Source: an uncultured Pseudomonadales bacterium (GTDB lineage: Bacteria > Pseudomonadota > Gammaproteobacteria > Pseudomonadales > UBA7434). From it: a DNA stretch of 34,941 bases. The position numbers and the translations under genes are program-made. Position 1 is the first letter of the stretch. Each line of letters starts with the position of its first letter. Below are positions 15,285 through 23,612 of the stretch, in pieces. Location: NCBI GenBank assembly GCA_905478995.1, contig CAJQKT010000009.1, positions 1 through 34,941 of the forward strand. Direction: 5' to 3'. The notes beneath the pieces were generated by a model. The model was given only the letters and a program-made list of their open reading frames with translations. It did no database searches and was not told where the DNA came from.

Positions 15285-16340
15285 ATGGCCCAATCCGAAC
15301 GTATTCATCTATTAGGTGCAACCGCTTCCCCTTATACGCGAAAAATGGTCGCGCTCTTGCGCTACCGACATATACCCTACACCGTCAATTGGAGCCCCAT
15401 GCCGGGTAACGATTTAGATGCGATGAACATAGAGCAGCCCAAACCTTTGCTACTGCCGATTTTTTTATTGAATAATAAAAACGAACAGCTTGAAGCCGTT
15501 TGTGACTCTACTCCGATTATTCGTCGCCTAGAAACTATGCACCCACAACGCTCTGTACTACCCTCTAACCCAGTTGTGGCATTTATTGATTATTTGCTCG
15601 AAGATTTTGCTGATGAATGGTGCACTAAATATATGTTCCACTATCGCTGGCATCCCGCTGAAGATGCCGACAATGCCGGCACACTTTTACCATTTGGCGG
15701 CAGTGTTAGCTTGCCTGAAGACCAACATCAGCACTTTAAAACTTTTTTTTCCAAACGCCAAATCGACCGACTTTATGTCGTTGGCTCTAACGACACTACC
15801 GCACCCATCATTGACGCTAGTTACCGTCGTTTTCTAAAGGCTCTAGACACTCATTTAGCTCAACAACCCTTTCTTTTGGGCAAGCGTCCGGCTGCCGCCG
15901 ACTTCGCGCTCTATGGTCAACTGACACAGTTAGTTGGCGTTGATCCGACACCGCGCGCTATTACGCATGAACTCTCTCCACGCACCGTGGCTTGGGTGGC
16001 GTTAATGGAAGATCAAAGTGGCTGCGAAGCCGATGATAGTCACTGGAACACCTCGGATCAGATACCCAGCACATTGCGAGGTATCCTAAACGAGCTGGGT
16101 CGGGTTTATGCGCCCGCGCTGTTAGCTAATGCCCGCGCCGTGGAGGCTGGTGAAACAATGTGGGAAGCCCAAATCGATGGGGCAACCTGGACACAGCAAA
16201 CCTTTCCTTATCAGGCCAAGTGCTTAAGATGGATTAACGAACAATACCAAGCCTTGAGCAGCCCAAACCGCGAAAAAGTCGATAAACTATTGGCCGGCAC
16301 TGGCTGTGAGGCAATTATCACTCCCTCAAAAGCAAGCTGA
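15285..16340 (+). CDS. Long glutathione S-transferase-like protein (second paralogue)
   Basis: A 351-residue GST-like protein. The thioredoxin-like half starts IHLLGATASPYTRKMVALLR and has CDSTPIIRRLE for glutathione contacts. The cis-Pro position lies in LLLPIFLL, which is atypically extended. The helical half has KYMFHYRWH and GKRPAAADFALYGQL. The C-terminal extension begins IPSTLRGILNELGRVYAP and resembles that of the protein at 5461-6639. An excellent AAAGGAGAT ribosome site precedes ATG 15285. An SDR gene follows 36 bp later on the same strand, repeating the long-GST plus SDR pairing seen in the reverse operon. Substrate unknown. Confidence 0.88.
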   Translation: MAQSERIHLLGATASPYTRKMVALLRYRHIPYTVNWSPMPGNDLDAMNIEQPKPLLLPIFLLNNKNEQLEAVCDSTPIIRRLETMHPQRSVLPSNPVVAFIDYLLEDFADEWCTKYMFHYRWHPAEDADNAGTLLPFGGSVSLPEDQHQHFKTFFSKRQIDRLYVVGSNDTTAPIIDASYRRFLKALDTHLAQQPFLLGKRPAAADFALYGQLTQLVGVDPTPRAITHELSPRTVAWVALMEDQSGCEADDSHWNTSDQIPSTLRGILNELGRVYAPALLANARAVEAGETMWEAQIDGATWTQQTFPYQAKCLRWINEQYQALSSPNREKVDKLLAGTGCEAIITPSKAS

Positions 16341-16376
16341 CCACCTCAAATCAACGGCTTACTGAGCATCTAAACT

Positions 16377-17168
16377 ATGGACCTGCAGCTAGGTGGAAAA
16401 ACCGCACTCATTACCGGCAGCAACCGAGGTACCGGCGAAATCATTGCTCGCACGCTTGCCGATGAAGGTGTGCAGGTCATCATTCACAGCAATGAAGAAG
16501 GCGCTAGCGAGGCCACCGCTAAAGGCATAGCCAACAGTGCGTGGGTGTGGGGCAATTTGGCCACGAGCGAGGGGGCTCAGCAAACGCTGCAACAAGTTAC
16601 GCGCGTGACCGAGAATGTTGATGTACTCGTTAATAACTACGGCACCGCGGGTCGTGGCAGCTGGGATCACTCTAGCGCCGATGACTGGATTGATATGTAC
16701 CAAAAAAATGTCTTGTCAGCCATGCTATTAATTCAGGGGCTTGCGCCTGTAATGAAAGCTCGACGTTGGGGGAGAATTGTTCAGCTAGGCACCATTGGCA
16801 GCCATCAACCTAATGCCATCATGCCACACTATTATGCAGCCAAAGGCGCACTTGCAACCATGAGTGCAAGCCTAACTAAGGAGCTCAGTGGCACAGGCAT
16901 CACGGTTAATACGGTATCACCCGGTTACATAAAAACCGCTGAGCTTGAAGAAGGCTTTAAACAGCGGGCTCGCAAAGAAGGGCGCGACGAAAGCTGGCCA
17001 GCTATTGAGGCTCATATCGTCAAGCATGAATTTCCCAACCCATGCGGGCGTATCGCCGAACGTGAAGAAGTAGCCGACTTAGTGGCTTTTTTGTGCAGCG
17101 AGCGTGCCGCTTTTATCAATGGACAAAATATACGCATTGATGGTGGGTTTGTAGGCACCACCTACTAA
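16377..17168 (+). CDS. SDR, 3-oxoacyl-ACP reductase-like
   Basis: Rossmann-fold SDR of 263 aa with TGSNRGTG (13-20), NNYG in place of NNAG, and catalytic Tyr152 and Lys156 (YYAAK). The catalytic Ser position, 13 residues before Tyr, reads Thr139 in LGTIGS, with Ser142 nearby. The C-terminal INGQNIRIDGGFVG is the usual FabG-like ending and supports a tetrameric reductase. Asn17 and Arg18 in the glycine loop, together with HSNEEGA after strand 2, leave the cofactor preference open. No strong ribosome site is present at ATG 16377, so coupling to the long GST gene 36 bp upstream is likely. Confidence 0.9.
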   Translation: MDLQLGGKTALITGSNRGTGEIIARTLADEGVQVIIHSNEEGASEATAKGIANSAWVWGNLATSEGAQQTLQQVTRVTENVDVLVNNYGTAGRGSWDHSSADDWIDMYQKNVLSAMLLIQGLAPVMKARRWGRIVQLGTIGSHQPNAIMPHYYAAKGALATMSASLTKELSGTGITVNTVSPGYIKTAELEEGFKQRARKEGRDESWPAIEAHIVKHEFPNPCGRIAEREEVADLVAFLCSERAAFINGQNIRIDGGFVGTTY

Positions 17169-17244
17169 GCCTGCGACCCAACCCTACCATGTGCAAGCAA
17201 CCGCGGCCCAAACACCTTTAATTCAGCGAAATTCCGAGCAAAAT

Positions 17245-17273
17245 AAATGGTGGCGCACCTCGCACCGCCATTT
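17245..17273. terminator. Putative hairpin between convergent genes
   Basis: AAATGGTGG (17245-17253) pairs with CCGCCATTT (17265-17273) over nine positions, including one G-T wobble. It lies between the SDR stop (17168) and the end of the reverse small exported protein gene (17286). It has no flanking T-run, so a terminator role is tentative. Confidence 0.4.
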
Positions 17274-17285
17274 ACTGACGCGGCT

Positions 17286-17624
17286 TCAAAATATTGCCGA
17301 AATACGATAATCAATTAACGATAAAGTCGCATTAAGCCTTTCGGTAAGCTCTCGAGTGAGCGAATCTTGCAGCAAATCAACGAGACTTGGATCGTAAGCA
17401 AATAACCGATCTATTTTGGGATATTGGATATCTAAATAGATAGCCGCTCCGCTCCGGCTGGCTGCGACATAGCCGCCATCGGTGGCCCACTGCGTATCGC
17501 TCTTCAATCCCACACTGTGGGCCTGCCCTTCAAGGCTGGTATCAGCCGAGCTGCCCGAAGACAGTAGTGACAAAAAGAGTGCGACGGGCACAAGCAGTTG
17601 CTTGATGCAATGGGCGGTGTTCAT
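17286..17624 (-). CDS. Small exported protein of unknown function
   Basis: A 112-residue protein with a clear Sec signal peptide: basic start MNTAHCIKQ, hydrophobic LLVPVALFLSLLSSG and likely cleavage after SSA. The mature part is about 85 residues and contains YVAASRSGAAIYLDIQYPKIDRLFAYDP. The start is ATG 17624, because AGAGGAT lies at the right distance; a longer frame to 17684 would bury the signal peptide. I do not recognise the family. It is alone on its strand, with a palindrome-bearing upstream region. Confidence 0.75.
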   Translation of the reverse strand: MNTAHCIKQLLVPVALFLSLLSSGSSADTSLEGQAHSVGLKSDTQWATDGGYVAASRSGAAIYLDIQYPKIDRLFAYDPSLVDLLQDSLTRELTERLNATLSLIDYRISAIF

Positions 17625-17696
17625 GGGTAAATCCTCTGATGAAATTGGGCGACTGTATTGGCACTTAAGCGTTGCACCGAGCATTCGTGCCGATGC

Positions 17697-17711
17697 GTTA
17701 CTTTAAGTAAC
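17697..17711. promoter_or_regulatory. Palindrome GTTACTT-T-AAGTAAC upstream of the small exported protein
   Basis: Perfect seven-base arms around a single base, about 75 bp upstream of ATG 17624. TATATT-like sequence (17714-17719 region) lies beside it on the reverse strand and may be the -10. Another GTTACTT (17873-17879) and a GGTAACA (17894-17900) recur in the same gap. An operator is the simplest reading. Confidence 0.45.
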
Positions 17712-17919
17712 AATATATACGTAGCGTAGCAGACATGGATCGCTAAATCCCTCGATAAACAGAGGAAAACACTTGGTAAGACTTGGCAAAAAATAACTTA
17801 TACGCTTTAAGCCATTGTTTTTATTGTACTTAGTGGGTTTTATGCTTGATGGGTGTTTTTTTGTTATTAATTGTTACTTGCATAGCGCAAAAAGGTAACA
17901 CTTTTAGAGTTTCAAAGGG

Positions 17920-18082
17920 ACGGAGGTCTTGAAGTGCAGCTCGCCCTACTGATGGCGCCACTTGTAATAAAGCACCGGGGGCACGACAAGTGCAACCCCC
18001 CTCAGTCAAAGCTCCGTAGAACGCCTTGGGAGGCGCTCACTGCCAGGAGATAGTAATCAATGAGAGGCCTTGATTGACTATC
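17920..18082. other. Non-coding interval rich in nested inverted repeats
   Basis: Part of the 490-bp gene-free gap 17625-18114, which otherwise holds AT-rich promoter-like DNA. Visible pairings are ACGGAG (17920-17925) with CTCCGT (18012-18017), CGCC (17942-17945) with GGCG (17954-17957), and CACTTGT (17959-17965) with ACAAGTG (17986-17992). A competing strong hairpin is GGGGGCAC (17977-17984) with GTGC-AA-CCCC (17990-17999). CGCCT-TGGG-AGGCG follows at 18022-18035. Last is GATAGTAATCAA (18049-18060) with TTGATTGACTATC (18070-18082), twelve pairs and one bulge. No ORF fills the interval and no riboswitch family is recognised. The last hairpin may end the sterol desaturase transcript. Confidence 0.45.
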
Positions 18083-18114
18083 ACATCATGCAGGCTGGCA
18101 AAAGAAAGAAAATA

Positions 18115-19383
18115 TTAACTAGCGCTCGCCCCCACTTCGTAACGACACATAAACAGAAGATAAGCCAAGTTAATTAACGCATAGATAAACAAACCCGTTG
18201 CAAGACTCTGCGCAAGACCGGCTTGATAGGCATAAGCCACTAAAAAAATGCAACCACTTAGCCGAATAATCTCCATCACGAAACCTGTTTTGCCATCGAG
18301 CCAAAGCGAAGTACAGTACATAGTAAAAGCCATCATCCCAACAATTATGCAAAGCTGAACATAAGTAAACAATGCGCCCTCCAGCAGCATGAATCCAAGC
18401 CACGTCAGTACCAACAACTGCGCAAAAGCATAGCCGCCTTTTATCAGTGATATTTGAGGATTAAATTTAGTGAACGTAGCAGGATTAAATTTTTCTTTGA
18501 CTAACTGAGACGACACACTTTGTGGTTGCCAGCTTGTTCTAGCAAATGGTGCGTAAAACTTTTCTTTCCAGTCTTTTGCCGCGATTATTTCTTTTAAAAT
18601 TTTCACATAAATATGCAGATTGGCCCAAATAGGATTAAACGTTTTAAGAGGCCCCCGAATGCCATAAACACAGGGGATTTCATTTTCCTCCTCTTTATAG
18701 GTGCCAAACAGTCTATCCCAGAGTATAAACACGCCTCCGTAGTTCTTATCCATATACTCATCGTTCTGAGCATGATGGACCCTATGATTAGAAGCCGTCA
18801 CAAAAAAAACCTCAACCCATCCCAACTTCGGAATATGCTCACTATGAACCCAAAACTGATAAATTAAATTGAGTGAGGCAACACTCACGATAACGGTGGA
18901 CGGCACACCAATCCAAAAAAGAGGCATGAAGAACACCCAAGTAATCAAAGCGCCCGTGCCGGTCTGGCGCAACGCAGTACTCAAGTTGTAGTCTTCGCTT
19001 TGATGATGAGCTACGTGCGCCGCCCAGAATATTTGCCGCTCATGGCTGATGCGATGAAACCAGTAATAACAAAAGTCATAAGCAATAAACGCAAAAACCC
19101 AAGTAACCCATGAATTAATATCCATTCGCCACAAGGCATAATGCGTCTCAATAGCTGCAAATACATAACCACCAAAACCAATCACGACCAGCTTATTTAA
19201 GGTGCGCAAAGAACCCATAAACAAACTGCTAACAGCATCATTGAGGCGATAAGTATTATTATTTTTAAAAATCCCATAGCTAATCTCTAACACAATAGCT
19301 ACAAGAAAGAAGGGAACCGCGTAAACTACATAATCCATCGGTGGCAAGCTACATTGATCCGCATCACTGAGAATTAAAACCAT
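18115..19383 (-). CDS. Sterol desaturase/fatty acid hydroxylase family membrane protein
   Basis: Integral membrane di-iron oxygenase of 422 aa. The histidine clusters expected for two irons are present: HRISHE (His110, His114), HVAHHQ (His123, His126, His127), HSEH (His180, His183) and HRVHHAQN (His200, His203, His204). Several transmembrane helices flank them. An extra C-terminal membrane region of about 100 residues (from about 315) goes beyond the minimal domain. Members hydroxylate or desaturate lipids or sterols, or act on alkyl ethers. ATG 19383 overlaps the end of the diguanylate cyclase gene by 20 bp; ATG 19338 is an alternative. Neither has a good ribosome site, so coupling is likely. 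Confidence 0.9.
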   Translation of the reverse strand: MVLILSDADQCSLPPMDYVVYAVPFFLVAIVLEISYGIFKNNNTYRLNDAVSSLFMGSLRTLNKLVVIGFGGYVFAAIETHYALWRMDINSWVTWVFAFIAYDFCYYWFHRISHERQIFWAAHVAHHQSEDYNLSTALRQTGTGALITWVFFMPLFWIGVPSTVIVSVASLNLIYQFWVHSEHIPKLGWVEVFFVTASNHRVHHAQNDEYMDKNYGGVFILWDRLFGTYKEEENEIPCVYGIRGPLKTFNPIWANLHIYVKILKEIIAAKDWKEKFYAPFARTSWQPQSVSSQLVKEKFNPATFTKFNPQISLIKGGYAFAQLLVLTWLGFMLLEGALFTYVQLCIIVGMMAFTMYCTSLWLDGKTGFVMEIIRLSGCIFLVAYAYQAGLAQSLATGLFIYALINLAYLLFMCRYEVGASAS

Positions 19384-21220
19384 GCGTCGGATGATTTACA
19401 CGTGGCGAATCACTGCCGCCATGCAACACCACTTTGTTACGGCCGGTTTCTTTACCGCGGTACATTGCCGCATCAGCTTGGGCAACACAGGCATCAAAAC
19501 TATCACCCTTACGGTAAGCAGACACACCGAATGTTAAGGCAATGGCAAGGCGTTTATCTTCATATTCAAAATAATTCTCCGAAACAGCTACTCGAAGCTT
19601 CTCGGCAAGAGCTCCCGCAGCCGCCTCATCGGTTTCAGGCAATAAAAGAATAAACTCCTCGCCTCCCCAGCGAGCAATTCGGTCGATATCTCGAATCCGC
19701 TCACGCAGCATGGCGGTAACTCGCACCAAGATATGATCGCCGCCGGCATGACCGTAAGAGTCGTTAAACCGCTTAAAGTGATCAATATCCATCAGCACGA
19801 GACTAAATGGCTTACTACCTCTAAAAACGCGCTGAATCTCATTCTGAGCCGCATCAGCAAAGCCACGCCGATTTAAGATGTGGGTTAAAGGATCCATGCG
19901 CGCTACCGCCTCAAGACGCTCATTAGCGGCACTCAATTCAAATGTGCGCTCAGCAACCTCCCTCTCTAATTGACTAAGGCTGGCGGTGAACTTGTTAGCC
20001 AAAGATACCCCCATAGAAATCATAATCGCGAAAAACCCAAACGGCATAAGGCGTCGCGTATCGACTTGAGCAAAATCGATGAGGAGATCGTTGACACAGG
20101 TGGCTGCGAAAATTAGCAGTCCAAAAAATACTGTTTTAGCCTCTTTATTTCCCTCACGCACCTTGCGAAACTCTAGCGCTGCCACCAGCACCATCAGAGG
20201 TAATATCAACAGCTGGAAAACACCTAAAGTGGCGACATGGATATCCAACCCAGGAATACTCACTACAAGTGCCGCCAATAACAGAAAAATAACTTGATAG
20301 CCTTTCAACCAACGCTCAATTTTAGTATCTAACAAGCCCCACAGCATTTGTATGACCACAGCCGGAAAAACATAGAGACTACCGAATTCTATTTTCTTTA
20401 AAGTAATGAATGAAAAATCAAACGCATACTTCCACTGAGTAAGCATGAATCCATAAACAGCGACATTAATCGCCATAATGCCAAACCAGAGGCAATTGTT
20501 CAGCTGAGGATTACGTCGATAAAGATAAAGATGATAAAAGCCGAAGCCAATAAAAAGGACGCAAATTAGAAGCCCCGGCACCTGTTTCACCACTAGCCCA
20601 GACAACATCAAATCCTCATGCCCGCCCAGTACAAAGCTGCTTTGATACGGACCGGCGCCCCAGGCTTTGACGAGTGTCAAATCGCCACCCCAAACGCGCA
20701 ACGCCAGCACGAGTCGGCCATCAGGCGTGACAGCCGACTCCGGAATTTGAAAAACTTGTATGCGGTCGTAGTCACTTTCGGCCAAAGGTGGCAACTTGCC
20801 AGCGCCGCCAAGCAGGTAGCCGCCAGCATAGGCTTCGAAAGCACTGGTTATCTTGCCCGCAAGCAGGGCCAGATGCGAATCATCCAGTGGCCCAAAACCA
20901 CCGTCAGCCAACAATTTAACCGTCAGACGATACCAGCCAACCTGCCCAGACTCAGGGTAACCACCCGCAGGCCAGCGCCCCGGAATAGGCTTACTGTCCC
21001 AGAGGCTATCGTCAAAGTCTGGTGCTGCCCAGGCCGGGTTATCTCCAGCCTTAAAGCGCCAGGTACCCGATAGAGAAAACTGCTTCTGTAGGTCCGATAT
21101 ACTCGCCCTGGGCTCGTGCGATGCCTGTGCATGTGCCGCTTGGTGAAATCCCATGCTGGCTATAATTATCAGTGCGCCAAAGACCCACACAAAAGCGCCA
21201 CGTAAGCGCGGAGCAGTCAC
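19364..21220 (-). CDS. 7TM-sensor diguanylate cyclase (GGDEF)
   Basis: A 618-residue inner-membrane enzyme predicted to make cyclic di-GMP. It has a signal peptide (cleavage near AHAQAS) and a periplasmic jelly-roll-like sensor region (about 45-210, with LSGTWRFKAGDNPAWAAPDFDD and VGWYRLTV). Seven hydrophobic segments follow (about 213-415), then a short coiled linker and a GGDEF domain from about 445. The active site is GGEEF (519-523), a functional variant. RDID five residues before it matches the inhibitory I-site RxxD, so product feedback is expected. The layout matches 7TMR-DISM cyclases. The downstream desaturase gene overlaps it by 20 bp. Confidence 0.93.
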   Translation of the reverse strand: MTAPRLRGAFVWVFGALIIIASMGFHQAAHAQASHEPRASISDLQKQFSLSGTWRFKAGDNPAWAAPDFDDSLWDSKPIPGRWPAGGYPESGQVGWYRLTVKLLADGGFGPLDDSHLALLAGKITSAFEAYAGGYLLGGAGKLPPLAESDYDRIQVFQIPESAVTPDGRLVLALRVWGGDLTLVKAWGAGPYQSSFVLGGHEDLMLSGLVVKQVPGLLICVLFIGFGFYHLYLYRRNPQLNNCLWFGIMAINVAVYGFMLTQWKYAFDFSFITLKKIEFGSLYVFPAVVIQMLWGLLDTKIERWLKGYQVIFLLLAALVVSIPGLDIHVATLGVFQLLILPLMVLVAALEFRKVREGNKEAKTVFFGLLIFAATCVNDLLIDFAQVDTRRLMPFGFFAIMISMGVSLANKFTASLSQLEREVAERTFELSAANERLEAVARMDPLTHILNRRGFADAAQNEIQRVFRGSKPFSLVLMDIDHFKRFNDSYGHAGGDHILVRVTAMLRERIRDIDRIARWGGEEFILLLPETDEAAAGALAEKLRVAVSENYFEYEDKRLAIALTFGVSAYRKGDSFDACVAQADAAMYRGKETGRNKVVLHGGSDSPRVNHPTHGFNSQ

Positions 21221-21608
21221 AATTGACGCTGCATGGTATCGAGAGATGGTTCGACTCCTGGATCTAAGGCAAGATTGGCCAACGGATTAAATAAAACCAT
21301 GTTTAACAAGGCGTTGCTAGCATAAAAAATTTTATTCAGTACTAAACTATAGCTTCAACTGGTGCAAATTGCCCGCCTCATCTGCTTTTCTTTGTACCAA
21401 TATAAGACGCTCATTATCAACTGAAAAGCAGGCGCCTAGTGCAAGCCGGCCGCATTGTAGTAACAAGTGAGAATACCGTGTATCCGTATAAGCACCTAAG
21501 GGCAGCTACCTAATCTGCGACTGCGCGACTCACAACTTTTTAGTTGTTTTTGTTTGCAGCGAGCCGTTGAGGCGAGTCAAAAAGCGCATCAGCGAACCAG
21601 AAAAAGCA
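21221..21608. other. Intergenic region, 388 bp
   Basis: Lies upstream of the diguanylate cyclase gene and downstream of the reverse hydrolase gene, so it must hold the cyclase promoter, which I cannot place with confidence. A small direct repeat GCATCAGCGA occurs twice near 21586-21616. A weak hairpin CAACT-TTTT-AGTTG with a following T-run lies at 21533-21551 on the forward strand, but no forward gene precedes it. No coding sequence is supported. Confidence 0.5.
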
Positions 21609-22565
21609 TCAGCGAGGCAATTGAGAAAGAAAGCCCTTCAACATGGCCACTGTGCCAATAGGGTCTTCTTCGTGGGGTACATGACCAAGCTTATCAAAAA
21701 GAACCACTTGGCTATTTGTAATATCGTGCTCAAAGCGGCTCGCCAGCGCAGGAGGAATCAGACGATCCTGCTCGCCCCATAAAATGAGCGTAGGAATATC
21801 TATTTCTTGCAACCGCGTAGCCATCGCACCTGGCTGGGTTTGTTTAAAGCGCTCGGCAAGAGCCAAACGGTTGCCGGCGCGTGTGGTGAGTGCGAAATAA
21901 CGATCAACTAACTCAGCGGTAACCAGCGACGGATCACCAAACACATTTTCAACGCTCTGCTGTATGACAAATCGAGGTAAAACGCCTTTCATCAATTCTT
22001 TTAAAATCGGCGTCTGAGCGATTTTAAAGCCCAAAGGAATCGACTGCGATTCAAACGGGAGGCCACTGGGGTCCACCAACACTAATTGCTTAACACGCTC
22101 GGGATAAAGCACAGCCGTTGCCCAGGCCACATAACCGCCCAATGAGTTACCGCCAAGCAAGCACTCTTCAATACCTAGCTCATCCAAAACAGCTATCACC
22201 GTTTTTGCATACCTTTCTACGCTGTAAACACTGTCTGGCGCAGGTCCCGTTAAGCCAAAACCCGGCATATCGTAGCGAATGACACGATGCTGGGCTTTAA
22301 GTTCATCGACCCAACCATCCCAAGTGTGTAAAGAGGCGCTCGTGCCGTGCAATAACACCATCGGCATTGGGTCATCGCGCGAGCCTTCGTCTCTTAGATG
22401 CAGTTGCATCCCCTCAATGTCCACAAATTGTGAGGCAGCATTCGTCCAACGCAGCTTTAGCTCATCAACAGGACGATCAGGCACCGTATAGGCTACAAGC
22501 AAGCCTGCCAAGGCTAAGCAAATTAGCAGGATAGCTGCAACAAAGAATTTTAAGATACGAAACAT
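21609..22565 (-). CDS. Membrane-anchored alpha/beta hydrolase
   Basis: A 318-residue hydrolase with an N-terminal hydrophobic helix (about 5-26) that could be an uncleaved anchor. The catalytic residues are Ser141 in GGNSLGGYVAW, Asp267 in LWGEQDRLIPP and His295 in KLGHVPHEEDP. LLHGTSASLHTWDGW provides the oxyanion hole. The layout matches bacterial C-C hydrolase, epoxide-hydrolase and esterase families, but Ser as nucleophile excludes a dehalogenase. The gene stands alone between two long gaps. The anchor and the nearby exported proteins suggest an envelope-facing role (inference). Confidence 0.9.
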   Translation of the reverse strand: MFRILKFFVAAILLICLALAGLLVAYTVPDRPVDELKLRWTNAASQFVDIEGMQLHLRDEGSRDDPMPMVLLHGTSASLHTWDGWVDELKAQHRVIRYDMPGFGLTGPAPDSVYSVERYAKTVIAVLDELGIEECLLGGNSLGGYVAWATAVLYPERVKQLVLVDPSGLPFESQSIPLGFKIAQTPILKELMKGVLPRFVIQQSVENVFGDPSLVTAELVDRYFALTTRAGNRLALAERFKQTQPGAMATRLQEIDIPTLILWGEQDRLIPPALASRFEHDITNSQVVLFDKLGHVPHEEDPIGTVAMLKGFLSQLPR

Positions 22566-22772
22566 TAGGCTCTTCTCATGTAATAAACTTTCTCAGCCAG
22601 TGAGCTTAACTCAACAACTCGCAGCTAGCTCTATAAAACTACGCAAGCCGCAGGCAATCATGTGGGCTGCAACTGTGTGCGCAGCGCTTACTTTTAATGG
22701 CTTAACTACAAACCACTAAAAAATTACGGCTGATCTGTTACTTTTTTATCATGTCTAAAGATTGCTACCTAA

Positions 22773-23480
22773 TTAGAACCCATTCACTTTTTTGATAACT
22801 ATATCATCGGTTCGATGGGTAAATTTAAGATAGGTGGGCGTATCAAAAACATCGGCATCAATACTTACCGTTATTTTTTTTGCGCCAAGCCGAATACTCC
22901 CTCTGGGCGATCCATTGACCCGAACACGAAAACTGTACTCGCCACCCGCAACCCAATTTTCTGCCTGCGGCTGTATTGAAACAATCTTATATTCGGTGCC
23001 TTTATTATCAACAATGTTAAAGCCATCAAGCTGACTGAGGTTGCCTGTTAGTTCCGCATTATTGACTGGGACTTTCACATCAAAGTAAAAAACGGTTTGT
23101 GTATCATACCGAATACGCTTGCCCGCAGTCGCCTTGTACTCCTCGGTGACTACTTGTTGCAGCTGTATATCTAGCTTTTTCTCAATTGATGCGTTAACCG
23201 ACACTTGCGCACCATTTACTTGAATAGCTTTCGCTGGCATCTGCGTATTTTGAACAAACTCCCAATCACCATCAGCCTTAATAAGCACACGTCTGCCATC
23301 TTCACTAGTTGCTAAGCGATCATTACTAATGTATTCCCAGCTGCCATTATCTTTGAGCATAATTTTACGACCATCATCACCGAGGGCCTTAATATCGGCA
23401 TTACCAATTAATGGCAGCAACGCAGCCGCAGCAAAACCTACATGAGATAAAAATTTTTGCACAATCACACCATCCATCAA
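22773..23480 (-). CDS. Exported protein with duplicated DGR...NGSWE motif
   Basis: A 235-residue protein with an N-terminal signal-like segment (about 8-28, VGFAAAALLPLIGNA). Two short tandem units follow: DDGRKIMLKDNGSWEYI and EDGRRVLIKADGDWEFV. The remaining 150 residues are beta-rich and end KFTHRTDDIVIKKVNGF. The repeated unit resembles the N-terminus of the DUF3157-type proteins I know from Vibrio, but I cannot confirm this. Periplasmic or surface location is likely; function unknown. Two consecutive ATGs open the frame and no strong ribosome site is present. Confidence 0.8.
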   Translation of the reverse strand: MMDGVIVQKFLSHVGFAAAALLPLIGNADIKALGDDGRKIMLKDNGSWEYISNDRLATSEDGRRVLIKADGDWEFVQNTQMPAKAIQVNGAQVSVNASIEKKLDIQLQQVVTEEYKATAGKRIRYDTQTVFYFDVKVPVNNAELTGNLSQLDGFNIVDNKGTEYKIVSIQPQAENWVAGGEYSFRVRVNGSPRGSIRLGAKKITVSIDADVFDTPTYLKFTHRTDDIVIKKVNGF

Positions 23481-23612
23481 TGAACTGATTACTTAAGATC
23501 ATCACCGAGCTTAACAAGTGATCGATTTGTGCCGCGCAGGATACAGGATACTGCGGGCTTTAAAAACGGGGGAATGTTAGAAGAGGATAACGAGGGATAT
23601 TTAAACGAGCGA

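Noticed and set aside
21533-21551. Hairpin CAACT-TTTT-AGTTG followed by TTTTT, resembling an intrinsic terminator on the forward strand
   Set aside because: No forward gene precedes it and the stem is only five AT-rich pairs; on the reverse strand the T-run is on the wrong side.
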